DNA of 64,000 bases, from the NCBI RefSeq assembly GCF_902506655.1, contig NZ_LR734808.1, forward strand, positions 186,001 through 250,000, read 5' to 3'. Positions 1-8,970 of this stretch are shown one piece after another. The stretch is from Marinoscillum sp. 108 (GTDB lineage: Bacteria > Bacteroidota > Bacteroidia > Cytophagales > Cyclobacteriaceae). Position numbers and translations under genes: made by a program. The notes under the pieces were generated by a model. It was not told the origin of the DNA, searched no databases, and saw nothing but the letters and a program-made list of their open reading frames with translations. Position 1 is the first letter of the stretch; every line of letters starts with the position of its first letter.

Positions 1-1663
1 GATCTGGCCATTGTCCCTTGAGTCTGGCGTATACCTCCAGGGGTGATTTTCTGTCCCTGATGGCTTTTTCTTCTATATCTACCAATACAGCATAGGGCAT
101 CAGGTCGTCTTCGTCTGTTTGATGCCGATCCTGAGGGCGAAGCTCCGCAGTGGGTGAGAGGGTGTTCACCTTATGTAGTCCTGTGTAGCCCAGTTCTTTT
201 TCAGCATACACCAGCCAGCTGAGTATAAAGTTCTTGTCAACAGCCGCAATGGGTGAAATACTTCCGCTGGTATCACCATCCATAGTGGCATAGCCCACAT
301 CGCCCTCACTTCTATTGGAAGTAGACAGGAGCAAACATTTCTTGATATTAGCAAGCATCCAGATAATCGGGGATCGGGCCCTGGCCTGAATGTTTTGAAG
401 CGCAATGTCATCTGTAGACCAGTCAAGTGAGCGTTCCAGTACCGTCTCTATGGATCGGGTATAGGCCGACACTTCCTCATCGATGGTCCAGTGAAAGAAC
501 CGGGCACCAATACTTTCAGCAAGACCTTTGGCGGAGGACAGTGTGTCCTCCGATGAGTTTTTGGTACCCTGGTAGGCAGTGTAAAAAAGTTGCTTAACTA
601 TTTCCTTAGGATCGTCAGAAGGCTTCAGGTCGAGGTTCAGTTTTTTTGCGAATTCCTCAAAACCAAGTTCAGAGAGCCCATTTTTTACAGCCTGAGCCAC
701 CAATACAGCAATACTGCTTGAATCAGCTCCGCCACTGAGCGAAAGTACAAATCCCTTGCTTTTGCTTTTTCTCAAATAATCGAAAAGGGCCAGTGAAGCG
801 GCCTTGGTAAACTCTTCATGTCTTCCATTGGCGTCCGGCAGAATGTTTTCCTCACTGAGCTCCGGCTGATCAAAATCAATCGTGCACCCCAGGGTGTTGA
901 AGTTTTTGAATGAAAGCCGGGTGTTTTTTCCTTTTAGTACGCCCTCCTGGGCAATGAGGATATCACCGTCGTAAATCATCCGCCCGGATTCATTTCCGAG
1001 GAGATTGGTATACAAATAGGTACAATGAAAGGTTTCCGAGCTACTGATAACCAGATGTTCCCTGAAATCTGCTTTAGCAAAAGCAAAATGACTGGCCGAT
1101 GGGTTGAGCAGCAAGTCTACCTCTTCATTGATGAGGTGACAGGCCGGACGGTCCTTTCTCCAGGCATCTTCGCAAATTTCAAAGCCTATTTTGATACCGA
1201 GATAATCTATCGTGAGGTGCCCGAAAGGATAAGCTTCCTGACCGATCTGCAGGTCTGTGATTTTTCCTGATTCCCAGGGAGTGAACCAGCGGGGCTCATA
1301 ATGTACGCCATCATTGGCCAGTTTTTGCTTGGCGTAGACTCCCAGTATTTTCTGGTTGGCAATGAAGCAGGTGGTGTTGAAAACTCGCTCGTGGTACCTG
1401 ATAGGCAGGCCTACAGCGACCGCTATATCCTGAGTGTGAGGAACAATTTCCTGAAGTTTGAGGAGGGCTTTTTCCGGTAGCCATTCGCTGAGAAACATGT
1501 CTTCACAGCCATATCCGGTGATGGAAAGTTCGGGCAGGCAGAGAATCTCTATGCCTTCAGAGCGGGCCTGAGCAATGGATTGCTTAATATTCTGCAGATT
1601 GTTTGACCAGTCCATGGGGATCTGGTTGAGGCAGGCACCGCCTATTTTAATAGTTCTTCCCAC
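1..1663 (-). CDS. nadE: Glutamine-dependent NAD+ synthetase, 3' end outside window
   Basis: Catalyses the last step of NAD synthesis: ATP-dependent amidation of nicotinate adenine dinucleotide, with ammonia released from glutamine by an N-terminal nitrilase-type amidase domain. Reading from 1663 leftward, the first ~270 residues show the nitrilase triad context (Glu in LPELSITGYG, Lys in KQKLANDG, Cys in GFEICEDAW). The synthetase domain follows, with the ATP-pyrophosphatase loop LSGGADSS. About 554 residues are visible; the C-terminus lies left of position 1. The likely start is GTG at 1663, overlapping the last base of the rnc stop codon (taGTG), so it is translationally coupled and last in the acpP-fabF-rnc-nadE run. 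Identity is clear; the GTG start is inferred from the coupling and from conservation of the following TIKIGGA segment. Confidence 0.93.
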   Translation of the reverse strand, partial: MGRTIKIGGACLNQIPMDWSNNLQNIKQSIAQARSEGIEILCLPELSITGYGCEDMFLSEWLPEKALLKLQEIVPHTQDIAVAVGLPIRYHERVFNTTCFIANQKILGVYAKQKLANDGVHYEPRWFTPWESGKITDLQIGQEAYPFGHLTIDYLGIKIGFEICEDAWRKDRPACHLINEEVDLLLNPSASHFAFAKADFREHLVISSSETFHCTYLYTNLLGNESGRMIYDGDILIAQEGVLKGKNTRLSFKNFNTLGCTIDFDQPELSEENILPDANGRHEEFTKAASLALFDYLRKSKSKGFVLSLSGGADSSSIAVLVAQAVKNGLSELGFEEFAKKLNLDLKPSDDPKEIVKQLFYTAYQGTKNSSEDTLSSAKGLAESIGARFFHWTIDEEVSAYTRSIETVLERSLDWSTDDIALQNIQARARSPIIWMLANIKKCLLLSTSNRSEGDVGYATMDGDTSGSISPIAAVDKNFILSWLVYAEKELGYTGLHKVNTLSPTAELRPQDRHQTDEDDLMPYAVLVDIEEKAIRDRKSPLEVYARLKGQWPD

Positions 1664-2409
1664 TATTCTATCTTTAGTTGTTGCAAAGACCTCTGAGCTG
1701 CGTCTTGTTCTGCTTTCTTTTTGCTAAAACCAAACCCTTTGCCCAGTGGTTCTTCATCCACAATCACCTGGGCCACAAACTGCCTATCGCGAGCATCTTC
1801 GTTTGACTTAAGAATCTCAAAACGAATGGTTTTGTTTTCTCTTTGTGACCATTCGATGATTTTACTCTTATAGTTGGTAGTGGTACTGGCCAGCTCTTCA
1901 AAGTCGAAATGGGGCTGAATTAATTTGTTTTCAATGAATTTTTTACTGAATCTAAAACCCTGGTCGATATAGATGGCACCTATCAGTGCTTCCAGTGAAT
2001 CACCATAGACGGACTTGTGGGAGATGCTACTCCCTTTGTTTTTGTGATACTTCACAAGCCCCTTCAATCCAATCTTTTTCGACAGGTTATTGAGCGATTC
2101 ACGGTTGACAATTTTAGAGCGCAGTTCAGTGAGGAAGCCCTCTTCCTTGAAAGGAAATCGCTTAAATAGCATTTCGGCCACCACCATGCCCAAAATAGCG
2201 TCTCCCAGGTACTCCAGTCGCTCGTAGGAATCCTTCAGTCCTTTGGAGTTGAGCTCGGCGGCACTGGAGTGTCGCGTGGCCCTTTCATACAGGGAAAGAT
2301 TGTTAGGCCTGCGGCCTGTGACGATCTTGTAATTCCTGTATAGCTCTTTATCTGGTCCGGAGAAAAGATATTTGATGAACCCGTGAGATTTCCTGAATAT
2401 TGAGGGCAC
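1663..2409 (-). CDS. rnc: Ribonuclease III
   Basis: Double-strand-specific endoribonuclease used in rRNA and mRNA processing. The 248-residue protein has the signature ERLEYLGDA at residues 63-71 and DSLEALIGA starting at residue 137. By comparison with the E. coli enzyme, E63, D70, D137 and E140 would be the metal-binding acidic residues. A double-stranded-RNA-binding domain occupies roughly residues 175-245. The start is GTG at 2409, sharing one base with the fabF stop codon, and the stop shares one base with the nadE start. The gene is therefore sandwiched in a tightly coupled operon. The acpP-fabF-rnc order is common in bacteria. Confidence 0.96.
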   Translation of the reverse strand: MPSIFRKSHGFIKYLFSGPDKELYRNYKIVTGRRPNNLSLYERATRHSSAAELNSKGLKDSYERLEYLGDAILGMVVAEMLFKRFPFKEEGFLTELRSKIVNRESLNNLSKKIGLKGLVKYHKNKGSSISHKSVYGDSLEALIGAIYIDQGFRFSKKFIENKLIQPHFDFEELASTTTNYKSKIIEWSQRENKTIRFEILKSNEDARDRQFVAQVIVDEEPLGKGFGFSKKKAEQDAAQRSLQQLKIE

Positions 2410-3662
2410 TACCCGCTGTATTTACCGAAAATAACAGAAGCGTTGTGACCACCAAAACCAAATGTATTGCTCACCACCACATTCACATCCCGTTTTTGGG
2501 CGGTGTTGAATGTAAGGTTCAATTTAGGGTCTATTTCAGGGTCATCCGTGAAATGATTAATAGTTGGAGGTATGATACCCAACTCCAAAGCCATGATAGA
2601 GGCGATACTTTCAATGGCCCCGGCAGCACCTAAAAGATGTCCAGTCATGGACTTGGTACTACTGATGTTCATATTGTATGCGTGCTCTCCAAATACCTTT
2701 TGGATGGCCTTTACTTCTCCGGCGTCTCCCAGTGGGGTAGATGTGCCGTGAGTATTGATGTAGTCTACTTCTGTGGGCTTAATGTTGGCATCTGCAAGTG
2801 CCTCGTTCATCACGAGCACAATACCATCCCCATCGGGGTGTGGTGCAGTGATGTGATAGGCGTCAGCAGACATGCCCACACCGAGTACTTCGGCATATAT
2901 TTTGGCTCCACGCGCCTTTGCATGATCCAAATCTTCGAGCATCAGTGCCCCGGCACCTTCGCCGAGCACAAAGCCGTCACGGTCTTTGTCGTATGGCCGT
3001 GAAGCAGTGGTGGGGTCGTCATTTCTTTCAGAAAGCGCCTTGAGTGCATTGAAACCACCAATTCCGGTTTCAATCACCGCTGCTTCGGAGCCTCCGGTGA
3101 GAATGACATTAGCCTTTCCCAGCCGGATGTAATTATAAGCATCAGACAATGCATTGTTAGAGGATGCACAAGCCGATACTGTGGCAAAGTTAGGTCCTCT
3201 AAACCCGTACTTGATTGACAAAAGTCCGGGGGTAATATCCAGAATCATTTTGGGAACAAAGAAGGGGTTGAATCTCGGGGTGCCGTCACCCTTTGCATAG
3301 CTAACCACTTCGTCCTGGAAGGTGGTGAAACCACCAATTCCGCTTCCCCATATCACACCGATTCGGTCTTTATTGGTTTTTTCCAGATCCAATCCAGAGT
3401 CCACAATAGCCTCGTCTCCGGCTACCATACCATAGTGACTGTTAGGATCCATTTTTCGGGCTTCTTTTCTGTCCAGGAAGTCCAATGGATCAAAACCTTT
3501 CACCTCACAGGCGAATTTGGTGCGAAATTTTTCTGAATCGAATCGAGTTATAGGAGCGGCACCGCTAACACCCTTAGCAAGTGCATCCCAATAATCATTT
3601 TTATTGTTTCCTAACGGTGTTACCGCACCGATTCCTGTAACTACGACTCTTTTTAATTCCAT
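2409..3662 (-). CDS. fabF: Beta-ketoacyl-ACP synthase II
   Basis: Condensing enzyme of type II fatty acid synthesis; elongates acyl-ACP with malonyl-ACP in the cytoplasm. The 417-residue length is standard. The catalytic triad is visible: Cys165 in TVSACASSNN, His305 in YINTHGTSTP and His342 in SMTGHLLGAAGA. The KAS-II glycine-rich tail GFGGHNAS is also present. It starts 15 bases after acpP, its acyl-carrier substrate, and its stop overlaps the rnc start by one base. No anomalies seen. Confidence 0.97.
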   Translation of the reverse strand: MELKRVVVTGIGAVTPLGNNKNDYWDALAKGVSGAAPITRFDSEKFRTKFACEVKGFDPLDFLDRKEARKMDPNSHYGMVAGDEAIVDSGLDLEKTNKDRIGVIWGSGIGGFTTFQDEVVSYAKGDGTPRFNPFFVPKMILDITPGLLSIKYGFRGPNFATVSACASSNNALSDAYNYIRLGKANVILTGGSEAAVIETGIGGFNALKALSERNDDPTTASRPYDKDRDGFVLGEGAGALMLEDLDHAKARGAKIYAEVLGVGMSADAYHITAPHPDGDGIVLVMNEALADANIKPTEVDYINTHGTSTPLGDAGEVKAIQKVFGEHAYNMNISSTKSMTGHLLGAAGAIESIASIMALELGIIPPTINHFTDDPEIDPKLNLTFNTAQKRDVNVVVSNTFGFGGHNASVIFGKYSG

Positions 3663-3677
3663 AAACTGAATCTCAGA

Positions 3678-3914
3678 TTATTTTACGTTTTCTTCCAAGT
3701 ATGAGATGGCCTGGCCAACAGTAGCAATATTTTCTGCCTGATCGTCCGGGATAGAAATGTTAAATTCTTTTTCAAATTCCATGATTAGCTCCACAGTATC
3801 CAAAGAATCAGCTCCCAGATCGTTGGTGAAGCTGGCCTCAGTAGTTACTTCTGATTCTTCAACACCTAATTTGTCAATGATTATTGACTTTACCTTTTGT
3901 GCTATTTCTGACAT
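3678..3914 (-). CDS. acpP: Acyl carrier protein
   Basis: Small acidic carrier that shuttles acyl chains on a phosphopantetheine arm during fatty acid synthesis. The 78-residue protein has the prosthetic-group attachment motif [11 protein letters not shown], with Ser37 as the modified residue. Length and acidity are typical. It is the first gene of the minus-strand acpP-fabF-rnc-nadE unit, with a promoter-like element about 30 bases upstream of the ATG. Confidence 0.97.
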   Translation of the reverse strand: MSEIAQKVKSIIIDKLGVEESEVTTEASFTNDLGADSLDTVELIMEFEKEFNISIPDDQAENIATVGQAISYLEENVK

Positions 3915-3942
3915 TTTTATAATATTTAGTTAAAATCCGATG

Positions 3943-3975
3943 CAAAGAAATACATTCTAACCATTAAAATCAAAA
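3943..3975 (-). promoter_or_regulatory. Candidate promoter of acpP operon
   Basis: On the minus strand a TTTTG (complement of 3971-3975) is followed after 20 bases by TTTCTTTG (complement of 3943-3950). This matches 7 of 8 positions of the Bacteroidota -7 consensus TAnnTTTG with near-usual spacing. It lies 28 bases before the acpP start. Assignment is by pattern only. Confidence 0.4.
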
Positions 3976-4046
3976 CAAATTAAACCCTTGAGAAATGGTA
4001 TCCCAGAAGGTATTTGGGTAATTTAGCGCTTCATTAAGCCACAGGG

Positions 4047-4475
4047 ATGAAGAAGAGTCGGCTAACTACCCAGTATCCAACTGATTTTGAATTGATAGGG
4101 ATCGTGTCATCAGCTAAAGAGTATCAATTAGCCTGGCATTTGAACCAATTAAATGAGTTTCATCTGGTAAAAGATGAAGATGTTAAGATTGATTTTGCGG
4201 AAAACAGACAAATCCGCGTTTCGGTACTGATGGAGGAGACGGAATTCAGGAAAGTGTATCTATTGAAAAATAAGCTAGTAGCCACCAATATTCAGACCAA
4301 TCAATTTCTCGTTCAGGAACTGCAACAATTTGATTTTTTGCTGAAGTTGTCCAGTCAAACGGATGAAAACTGGGCGAATGAGTTACTTTTGAAGGTCAAA
4401 ACCATCCCCGTGATAGACTATTGTCTGACGATAGACGTGAGTAAGATAAAAATGAAAGATAATTTGGTTTTCTGA
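4047..4475 (+). CDS. IPExxxVDY family protein
   Basis: A 142-residue protein of unknown biochemical role. The C-terminal segment IPVIDYCLTIDVSKIKMKDN matches the feature that names the Bacteroidota family IPExxxVDY, here in a variant form. The N-terminal ~110 residues look like a mixed alpha/beta fold with no catalytic motif. As is common in this phylum, it lies directly upstream of pyk on the same strand and divergent from acpP-fabF-rnc. The conserved neighbourhood suggests a housekeeping role, but no function can be assigned. Confidence 0.85.
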   Translation: MKKSRLTTQYPTDFELIGIVSSAKEYQLAWHLNQLNEFHLVKDEDVKIDFAENRQIRVSVLMEETEFRKVYLLKNKLVATNIQTNQFLVQELQQFDFLLKLSSQTDENWANELLLKVKTIPVIDYCLTIDVSKIKMKDNLVF

Positions 4476-4495
4476 TAAAGAAATACTGAATAGCT

Positions 4496-4511
4496 ATGTT
4501 GAATTCAACAT
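4496..4511. promoter_or_regulatory. 16-bp perfect palindrome upstream of pyk
   Basis: ATGTTGAATTCAACAT is a perfect inverted repeat 62 bases before the pyk start and just after the IPExxxVDY stop codon. With no T tract after it, an operator for a dimeric regulator fits better than a terminator. The regulator is unknown. Confidence 0.45.
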
Positions 4512-4573
4512 GATCAAAATATTCATTTACTTGCGGTCGATTTAAGAGTGAATTTACAACCGATATTATACGC

Positions 4574-6007
4574 ATGAAAAAATCCCTTTTCAAAAAAACC
4601 AAAATAGTAGCCACCATTGGGCCTGCCAGCCGCAACAAAGAAACGTTGGCTGAGCTGATCAAAGCGGGTGCTAATGTATTTAGATTGAATTTTTCGCATG
4701 GTACGCATGCCGATCATCAGAAAACCATAGAAATGGTGCGTGAACTGAATGATGAGCTTGGTGCCAATGTAGCTCTGCTTCAGGATTTGCAAGGCCCGAA
4801 AATCAGAGTAGGGCAGGTAGAAAATGATGGTGTGCCCATAGCGCCGGGTCAGCAGTTGATCATCACTACCAAGGACATGCTGGGTACGAGCGAGAAAGTG
4901 AGTACCGTTTACGAAGGTATAGTGAATGATGTGAAGCCCGGAGATGCTATTTTGATTGATGATGGCAATATTGAATTAAAGACTATTAAGGTTTCTGGTG
5001 ATGAGGTGATCACCGAGGTGGTTCATGGTGAACTCCTCAAGTCGCGAAAGGGGATTAACCTTCCTAACTCCAACGTGTCGGCTCCTTCGATGACTGAGAA
5101 GGACATTGAGGATCTGGAATTTGGTTTCCAGTTTAACCTGGAGTGGGTGGCTCTCTCTTTTGTGAGAAAGGCCAGTGATATTATAGAAATAAAGAAAAGA
5201 CTGGTAGCGGCGGGTGTCAATACCAAAGTGATCGCCAAGGTGGAAAAGCCGGAAGCCATTACGAATCTGGAAGAAATCATCAGAGAAACAGATGGAGTGA
5301 TGGTGGCCCGTGGTGATCTGGGTGTGGAGGTTCCTTCCGAAAATGTACCGTTGTTGCAGAAACGCATGGTACGACTGTGCAATAGAGCTGGTAAGCCGGT
5401 GATCATTGCTACCCAGATGATGGAGAGTATGATAGAAAACCCTCGACCAACAAGGGCCGAAACCAACGATGTGGCCAATGCGGTGTTTGACGGAGCAGAT
5501 GCACTCATGCTCTCCGCTGAGTCAGCCTCAGGTAAGTTTCCCGTGCAGGCTGTACAGCAAATGGCCAAGACCATCGTGGCGATAGAGTCCGATTCCAGGA
5601 CGATTTACTCCAAATACGAGGAAGAAGATACAGAGTCCACCACCCGACACAATGACTTGCTTGTAAGATCAGCCTGTCGATTGAGTGACCAGGTAGGCGC
5701 TAAGGCCATTGTGGGAATGACCAAAAGTGGATATACAGGGTATCGACTGTCCATGCACAGACCTAAGGCTAATATTTTCCTGTTTACCAATCAGAAACAC
5801 CTGCTTCGTCAGATGAACCTTGTATGGGGAGTGACAGGCTTTTTCTACGATAAGACTTATGGGATTGATGAGACCCTGGTGGAAATAGAAAAAGAACTTG
5901 TGAAGGAAGGATATCTTGAAAAAGGTGATTTCTTTATCAATACAGCCAGTATGCCACTTCATTGGAAGGGTCATACGAATATGATGCGGGTGACTCAGGT
6001 AGAGTAG
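4574..6007 (+). CDS. pyk: Pyruvate kinase
   Basis: Final ATP-yielding step of glycolysis, phosphoenolpyruvate to pyruvate. The 477-residue protein shows the canonical blocks: KIVATIGPASRN, FRLNFSHG, LQDLQGPKIR, KVEKPEAITN (catalytic Lys context), MVARGDLGVE, and the active-site segment MMESMIENPRPTRAETNDVA. The Lys in GPKIR occupies the position that is Glu in K+-dependent enzymes, so this one may be K+-independent (known family rule, inferred here). It has no extra C-terminal PEP-utiliser domain. pfkA, for the other controlled glycolytic step, lies at 19.5-20.5 kb. Confidence 0.97.
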   Translation: MKKSLFKKTKIVATIGPASRNKETLAELIKAGANVFRLNFSHGTHADHQKTIEMVRELNDELGANVALLQDLQGPKIRVGQVENDGVPIAPGQQLIITTKDMLGTSEKVSTVYEGIVNDVKPGDAILIDDGNIELKTIKVSGDEVITEVVHGELLKSRKGINLPNSNVSAPSMTEKDIEDLEFGFQFNLEWVALSFVRKASDIIEIKKRLVAAGVNTKVIAKVEKPEAITNLEEIIRETDGVMVARGDLGVEVPSENVPLLQKRMVRLCNRAGKPVIIATQMMESMIENPRPTRAETNDVANAVFDGADALMLSAESASGKFPVQAVQQMAKTIVAIESDSRTIYSKYEEEDTESTTRHNDLLVRSACRLSDQVGAKAIVGMTKSGYTGYRLSMHRPKANIFLFTNQKHLLRQMNLVWGVTGFFYDKTYGIDETLVEIEKELVKEGYLEKGDFFINTASMPLHWKGHTNMMRVTQVE

Positions 6008-6079
6008 AGAGGCAGGGGTTCCACTCATCGTGATTATGGAGCCACTCAGCGAGTATTAAAATTCTAACGTAAGAAAATC

Positions 6080-7852
6080 ATGAGTTTTGCCGTATCTATG
6101 GCAAAGCGCATGATTTTTTTTGTTTCTGGGATGAACGGCCAACTGCTTTTCCTGGGAATTATTCTTGTTTTTGGAAGTGTTTTTCTTCCGGTTATCCAAT
6201 CACGTATTGTGAAAAAGGAAGCTGAAATTCGTCAGTTTCACCTTGAAAACCGACACCAGCAAACCTTGATTACCTTTCAGGAGTCGATGAAGGGTTTTGT
6301 GACACTCATGTCTGGAGTGAGATCGTATATGGTTTCCAATAGAACCATGCCAACCCAGCAGGAATTAAAGGAGTTTCTGGCTTACCAGTTGAAGGATCTT
6401 AACTATACCGCGCCAATTATCTTTTCATTTGTAGACACAAGTCATGTTTTCAGGTATTCATTTAGTCAGTATGAGGATGATCCAGGAAGACTTATAGGAA
6501 CATCTGTGAGGGATATTAGGAGCGAATCTGAAATCGAAAAGTTGGATGCAGTAATGAGAGAGGAATCTATTTATTTACTTGCTCCAATCAACATGGTAGA
6601 GGGGATGATCGGTATACCTGCCACCTTTAGCGTGGTAAGAGATGAAAAGGTCTTGGGATACGTTGCAGCGATCGTAGATTTTAAAACCCTGATTAATCCT
6701 ATATATAAAGCCCAGTCCACAGAGTCCTACGCACATCATTTCTCAGTAGGTGACAATGTTGATTTTGACCGGGAAAGAATTTATGACGGCTCGGTTTCGT
6801 ATCATACCAGACAAGATCCTGGATTTTATAAGAATTTTGAAATTTCGGAAGGTGCCTTTCTATATTCAGAGGTGGAGCTGTATGGTTTGAAATTTAAAAT
6901 AGGCACTGCTGCTGTGGAGCAAGACGAGCAAAGGTTTAATATGGCGATACTCCTTTATGGCTGGTATTTATTGCTGATTGCTTTTGTAGGTTTCTCTGTT
7001 TACCGTCTCTTACACTATCGCAAGTTAAATGTTGATTTAAATGCTTCTAATGCTGAGGTGGAGTCACACAAGGTGATGCTGGAAGAGCAGAACAGGGAAC
7101 TGCAACGAGTGGTTGGGACCAAGGATAAACTCTTTTCGATCATTGGTCATGACCTGAGAGGTCCACTTTCCTCCATTGTGACCATGATGAGTGAGTCCCA
7201 GCACAATAGGATCAGTCCGGAGGAGAAGATGAGGTTTCTCGCCGGACTCCGTGATGCAGCTAAACAGAGTTTGAACTTACTGGATAATTTGCTGCGCTGG
7301 TCTATGGTCAACACCGGGGCCAGGACTTTGGATGTAAGGAGAATAGACGTAGCCATGTTGGTGACTCATGTCACGGACCATTTGGAGGTCATGAGTGAAG
7401 CCAAACAAATCTTACTGAAAAGTGAAATAGCTGATGGCATGGAACTCGTTGGAGACAGGGACATGCTTTCCACTGTGCTTCGAAATATCGTTTCTAATGC
7501 CATCAAATTCAGTCATGATCACTCAGTGATCAAAATCAAGGCTTACTCCGCGGGGCACTTAGCTATATTAGAAGTTCACGATTCGGGTGTTGGTATGACC
7601 AGTGAGCAGGTAGCTTCATTATTTAAGATGGACCGGGAGCACGTAAGCAGAGGAACACGGGATGAAGCGGGCACAGGGCTTGGTCTCATTGTATCACACG
7701 ATTTCATCAAACTCCACCATGGAAGTATCAAGGTTGAAAGCACGGAGGGTAGTGGTTCTATGTTCAGAATTATTTTGCCAAATCAGGTAGACGAAGTGAA
7801 AAAGCCAGCATACGGCACAGGAAAAGCGATTCTGGAGCCATCTACTAACTAA
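6080..7852 (+). CDS. Membrane sensor histidine kinase (orphan)
   Basis: A 590-residue HisKA-type kinase. A membrane segment lies at about residues 20-38, followed by an extracytoplasmic sensor region to about 290 (dCache/CHASE-like by size; family not recognised). A second membrane segment is at ~292-312, then a short coiled coil. The dimerisation helix carries phospho-acceptor His357 in GHDLRGPLSS. The ATPase domain has N box (NIVSNAIKFS), G1 (DSGVGM) and G2 (GTGLGL). No response regulator is adjacent, so its partner is elsewhere. The stop codon overlaps the end of the convergent gene at 7849 by four bases. The first ATG is used; in-frame ATGs 13 and 19 codons or so later are possible alternatives. 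Confidence 0.9.
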   Translation: MSFAVSMAKRMIFFVSGMNGQLLFLGIILVFGSVFLPVIQSRIVKKEAEIRQFHLENRHQQTLITFQESMKGFVTLMSGVRSYMVSNRTMPTQQELKEFLAYQLKDLNYTAPIIFSFVDTSHVFRYSFSQYEDDPGRLIGTSVRDIRSESEIEKLDAVMREESIYLLAPINMVEGMIGIPATFSVVRDEKVLGYVAAIVDFKTLINPIYKAQSTESYAHHFSVGDNVDFDRERIYDGSVSYHTRQDPGFYKNFEISEGAFLYSEVELYGLKFKIGTAAVEQDEQRFNMAILLYGWYLLLIAFVGFSVYRLLHYRKLNVDLNASNAEVESHKVMLEEQNRELQRVVGTKDKLFSIIGHDLRGPLSSIVTMMSESQHNRISPEEKMRFLAGLRDAAKQSLNLLDNLLRWSMVNTGARTLDVRRIDVAMLVTHVTDHLEVMSEAKQILLKSEIADGMELVGDRDMLSTVLRNIVSNAIKFSHDHSVIKIKAYSAGHLAILEVHDSGVGMTSEQVASLFKMDREHVSRGTRDEAGTGLGLIVSHDFIKLHHGSIKVESTEGSGSMFRIILPNQVDEVKKPAYGTGKAILEPSTN

Positions 7853-8952
7853 TACTTAAGTATTAAGGAAATACTACTTGTGCTGACCGTAATACGTTCA
7901 GAGGAGAACGATTGAGTTCGGTCATAAGAGAGATTTATGGAGTTTCCATCCTTTCCATAAACTTTGAACCCAAAACCTAGGACATGGTTTAATAAAATAC
8001 TGCTTGCTTGTAAGCTTTCTGTTCTTGTCTCAGACCATTGACGATCAGGGCTTTGATAGCTAAAGTTTGTTTGCGCTTTTTTATTCACGAAGCATGTCAT
8101 AGAGATCCCGGCTTGTATAAATGGATTAAACCTGGGTGCTGCGTGATAGAGCTTGGCCACGCTTTGAACATTCATATCGGTCATTTTCACACTGCCTTCT
8201 TTTCTTCTCACATAGATGTCAGGTCTGGTGTTCGGATGATACAGGTCTCCAGTGGTCTGTTGGTAATCATATGTGATAGACCCAATGGTAAGTAGGTTGT
8301 CTATAGAAAAGCTGTTGCTGTTGAAAAGATAAGATTCCATGTTGAAACCAGCACGCCACCCAACAGCTCGTTCGGAAAATCGCTTGAAGTTCCCATCATA
8401 TATTCCTTGCCCAAAGGATGCTTCAGAGGCTGATAGTGCCAATGAAAACCCTATTTCTCTCCTTCTAACAAATTGTGAATGAGTATTTTGTGCTTTGGTG
8501 AGTTTTGTCAAAGAGCTTTTCGAAAACTCAAGTTTTTTGATTTCTTCTTCTGGATAGCCGGTCGTGTACTGAGTAACAAGTGATTTGAAATTATCAGGAT
8601 TGATCTCCTGAAATGTTTCGGGCATTTTTATAAATAGCGCCTTTTCTTTGACCTCCTGAAGCAGAGTCCATTCTCCTTCCGCAAGTATTTTGAAGTATAA
8701 AGGGAGGTTGTCGACTGGATGATTTAACACCAGATAAGTATCACCTCTCATGGAGAACGAGGTGAGGTTTTCTGTCTCAATGATTTCCCATTGATCATCC
8801 TCTCGGGCTTTATATTTTATTCCAAAACGTGTTTCAGCCTTATGCAGAACGTACCCTTCCAGGTAATGACCATTTTTGGTTTCCACAAAGTCGCCCTGAG
8901 CATTTCCGCAGAACTGGATGATGAGAAATAGAAAAAGAAGATATATTCGCAT
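7849..8952 (-). CDS. Predicted outer-membrane beta-barrel protein
   Basis: Unknown secreted protein of 367 residues. From the ATG at 8952 it has a clean signal peptide (MRIYLLFLFLIIQFCGNAQG), which favours this start over the longer frame beginning at 8988. The N-terminal third is a small beta-rich domain with alternating charged and hydrophobic strands. The C-terminal half has amphipathic strands and ends in an aromatic residue (LILKY), typical of outer-membrane barrels. The neighbouring divergent gene at 8971 has the same architecture, so the two may be distant paralogues. Only 18 bases separate the two start codons. Confidence 0.75.
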   Translation of the reverse strand: MRIYLLFLFLIIQFCGNAQGDFVETKNGHYLEGYVLHKAETRFGIKYKAREDDQWEIIETENLTSFSMRGDTYLVLNHPVDNLPLYFKILAEGEWTLLQEVKEKALFIKMPETFQEINPDNFKSLVTQYTTGYPEEEIKKLEFSKSSLTKLTKAQNTHSQFVRRREIGFSLALSASEASFGQGIYDGNFKRFSERAVGWRAGFNMESYLFNSNSFSIDNLLTIGSITYDYQQTTGDLYHPNTRPDIYVRRKEGSVKMTDMNVQSVAKLYHAAPRFNPFIQAGISMTCFVNKKAQTNFSYQSPDRQWSETRTESLQASSILLNHVLGFGFKVYGKDGNSINLSYDRTQSFSSERITVSTSSISLILKY

Positions 8953-8970
8953 GATAGATAACTCAATAGC

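Noticed and set aside
1025-1270. 81-aa plus-strand open frame inside nadE
   Set aside because: Lies antisense to the conserved nitrilase domain of NadE, whose catalytic Glu, Lys and Cys are intact. It is a shadow frame.
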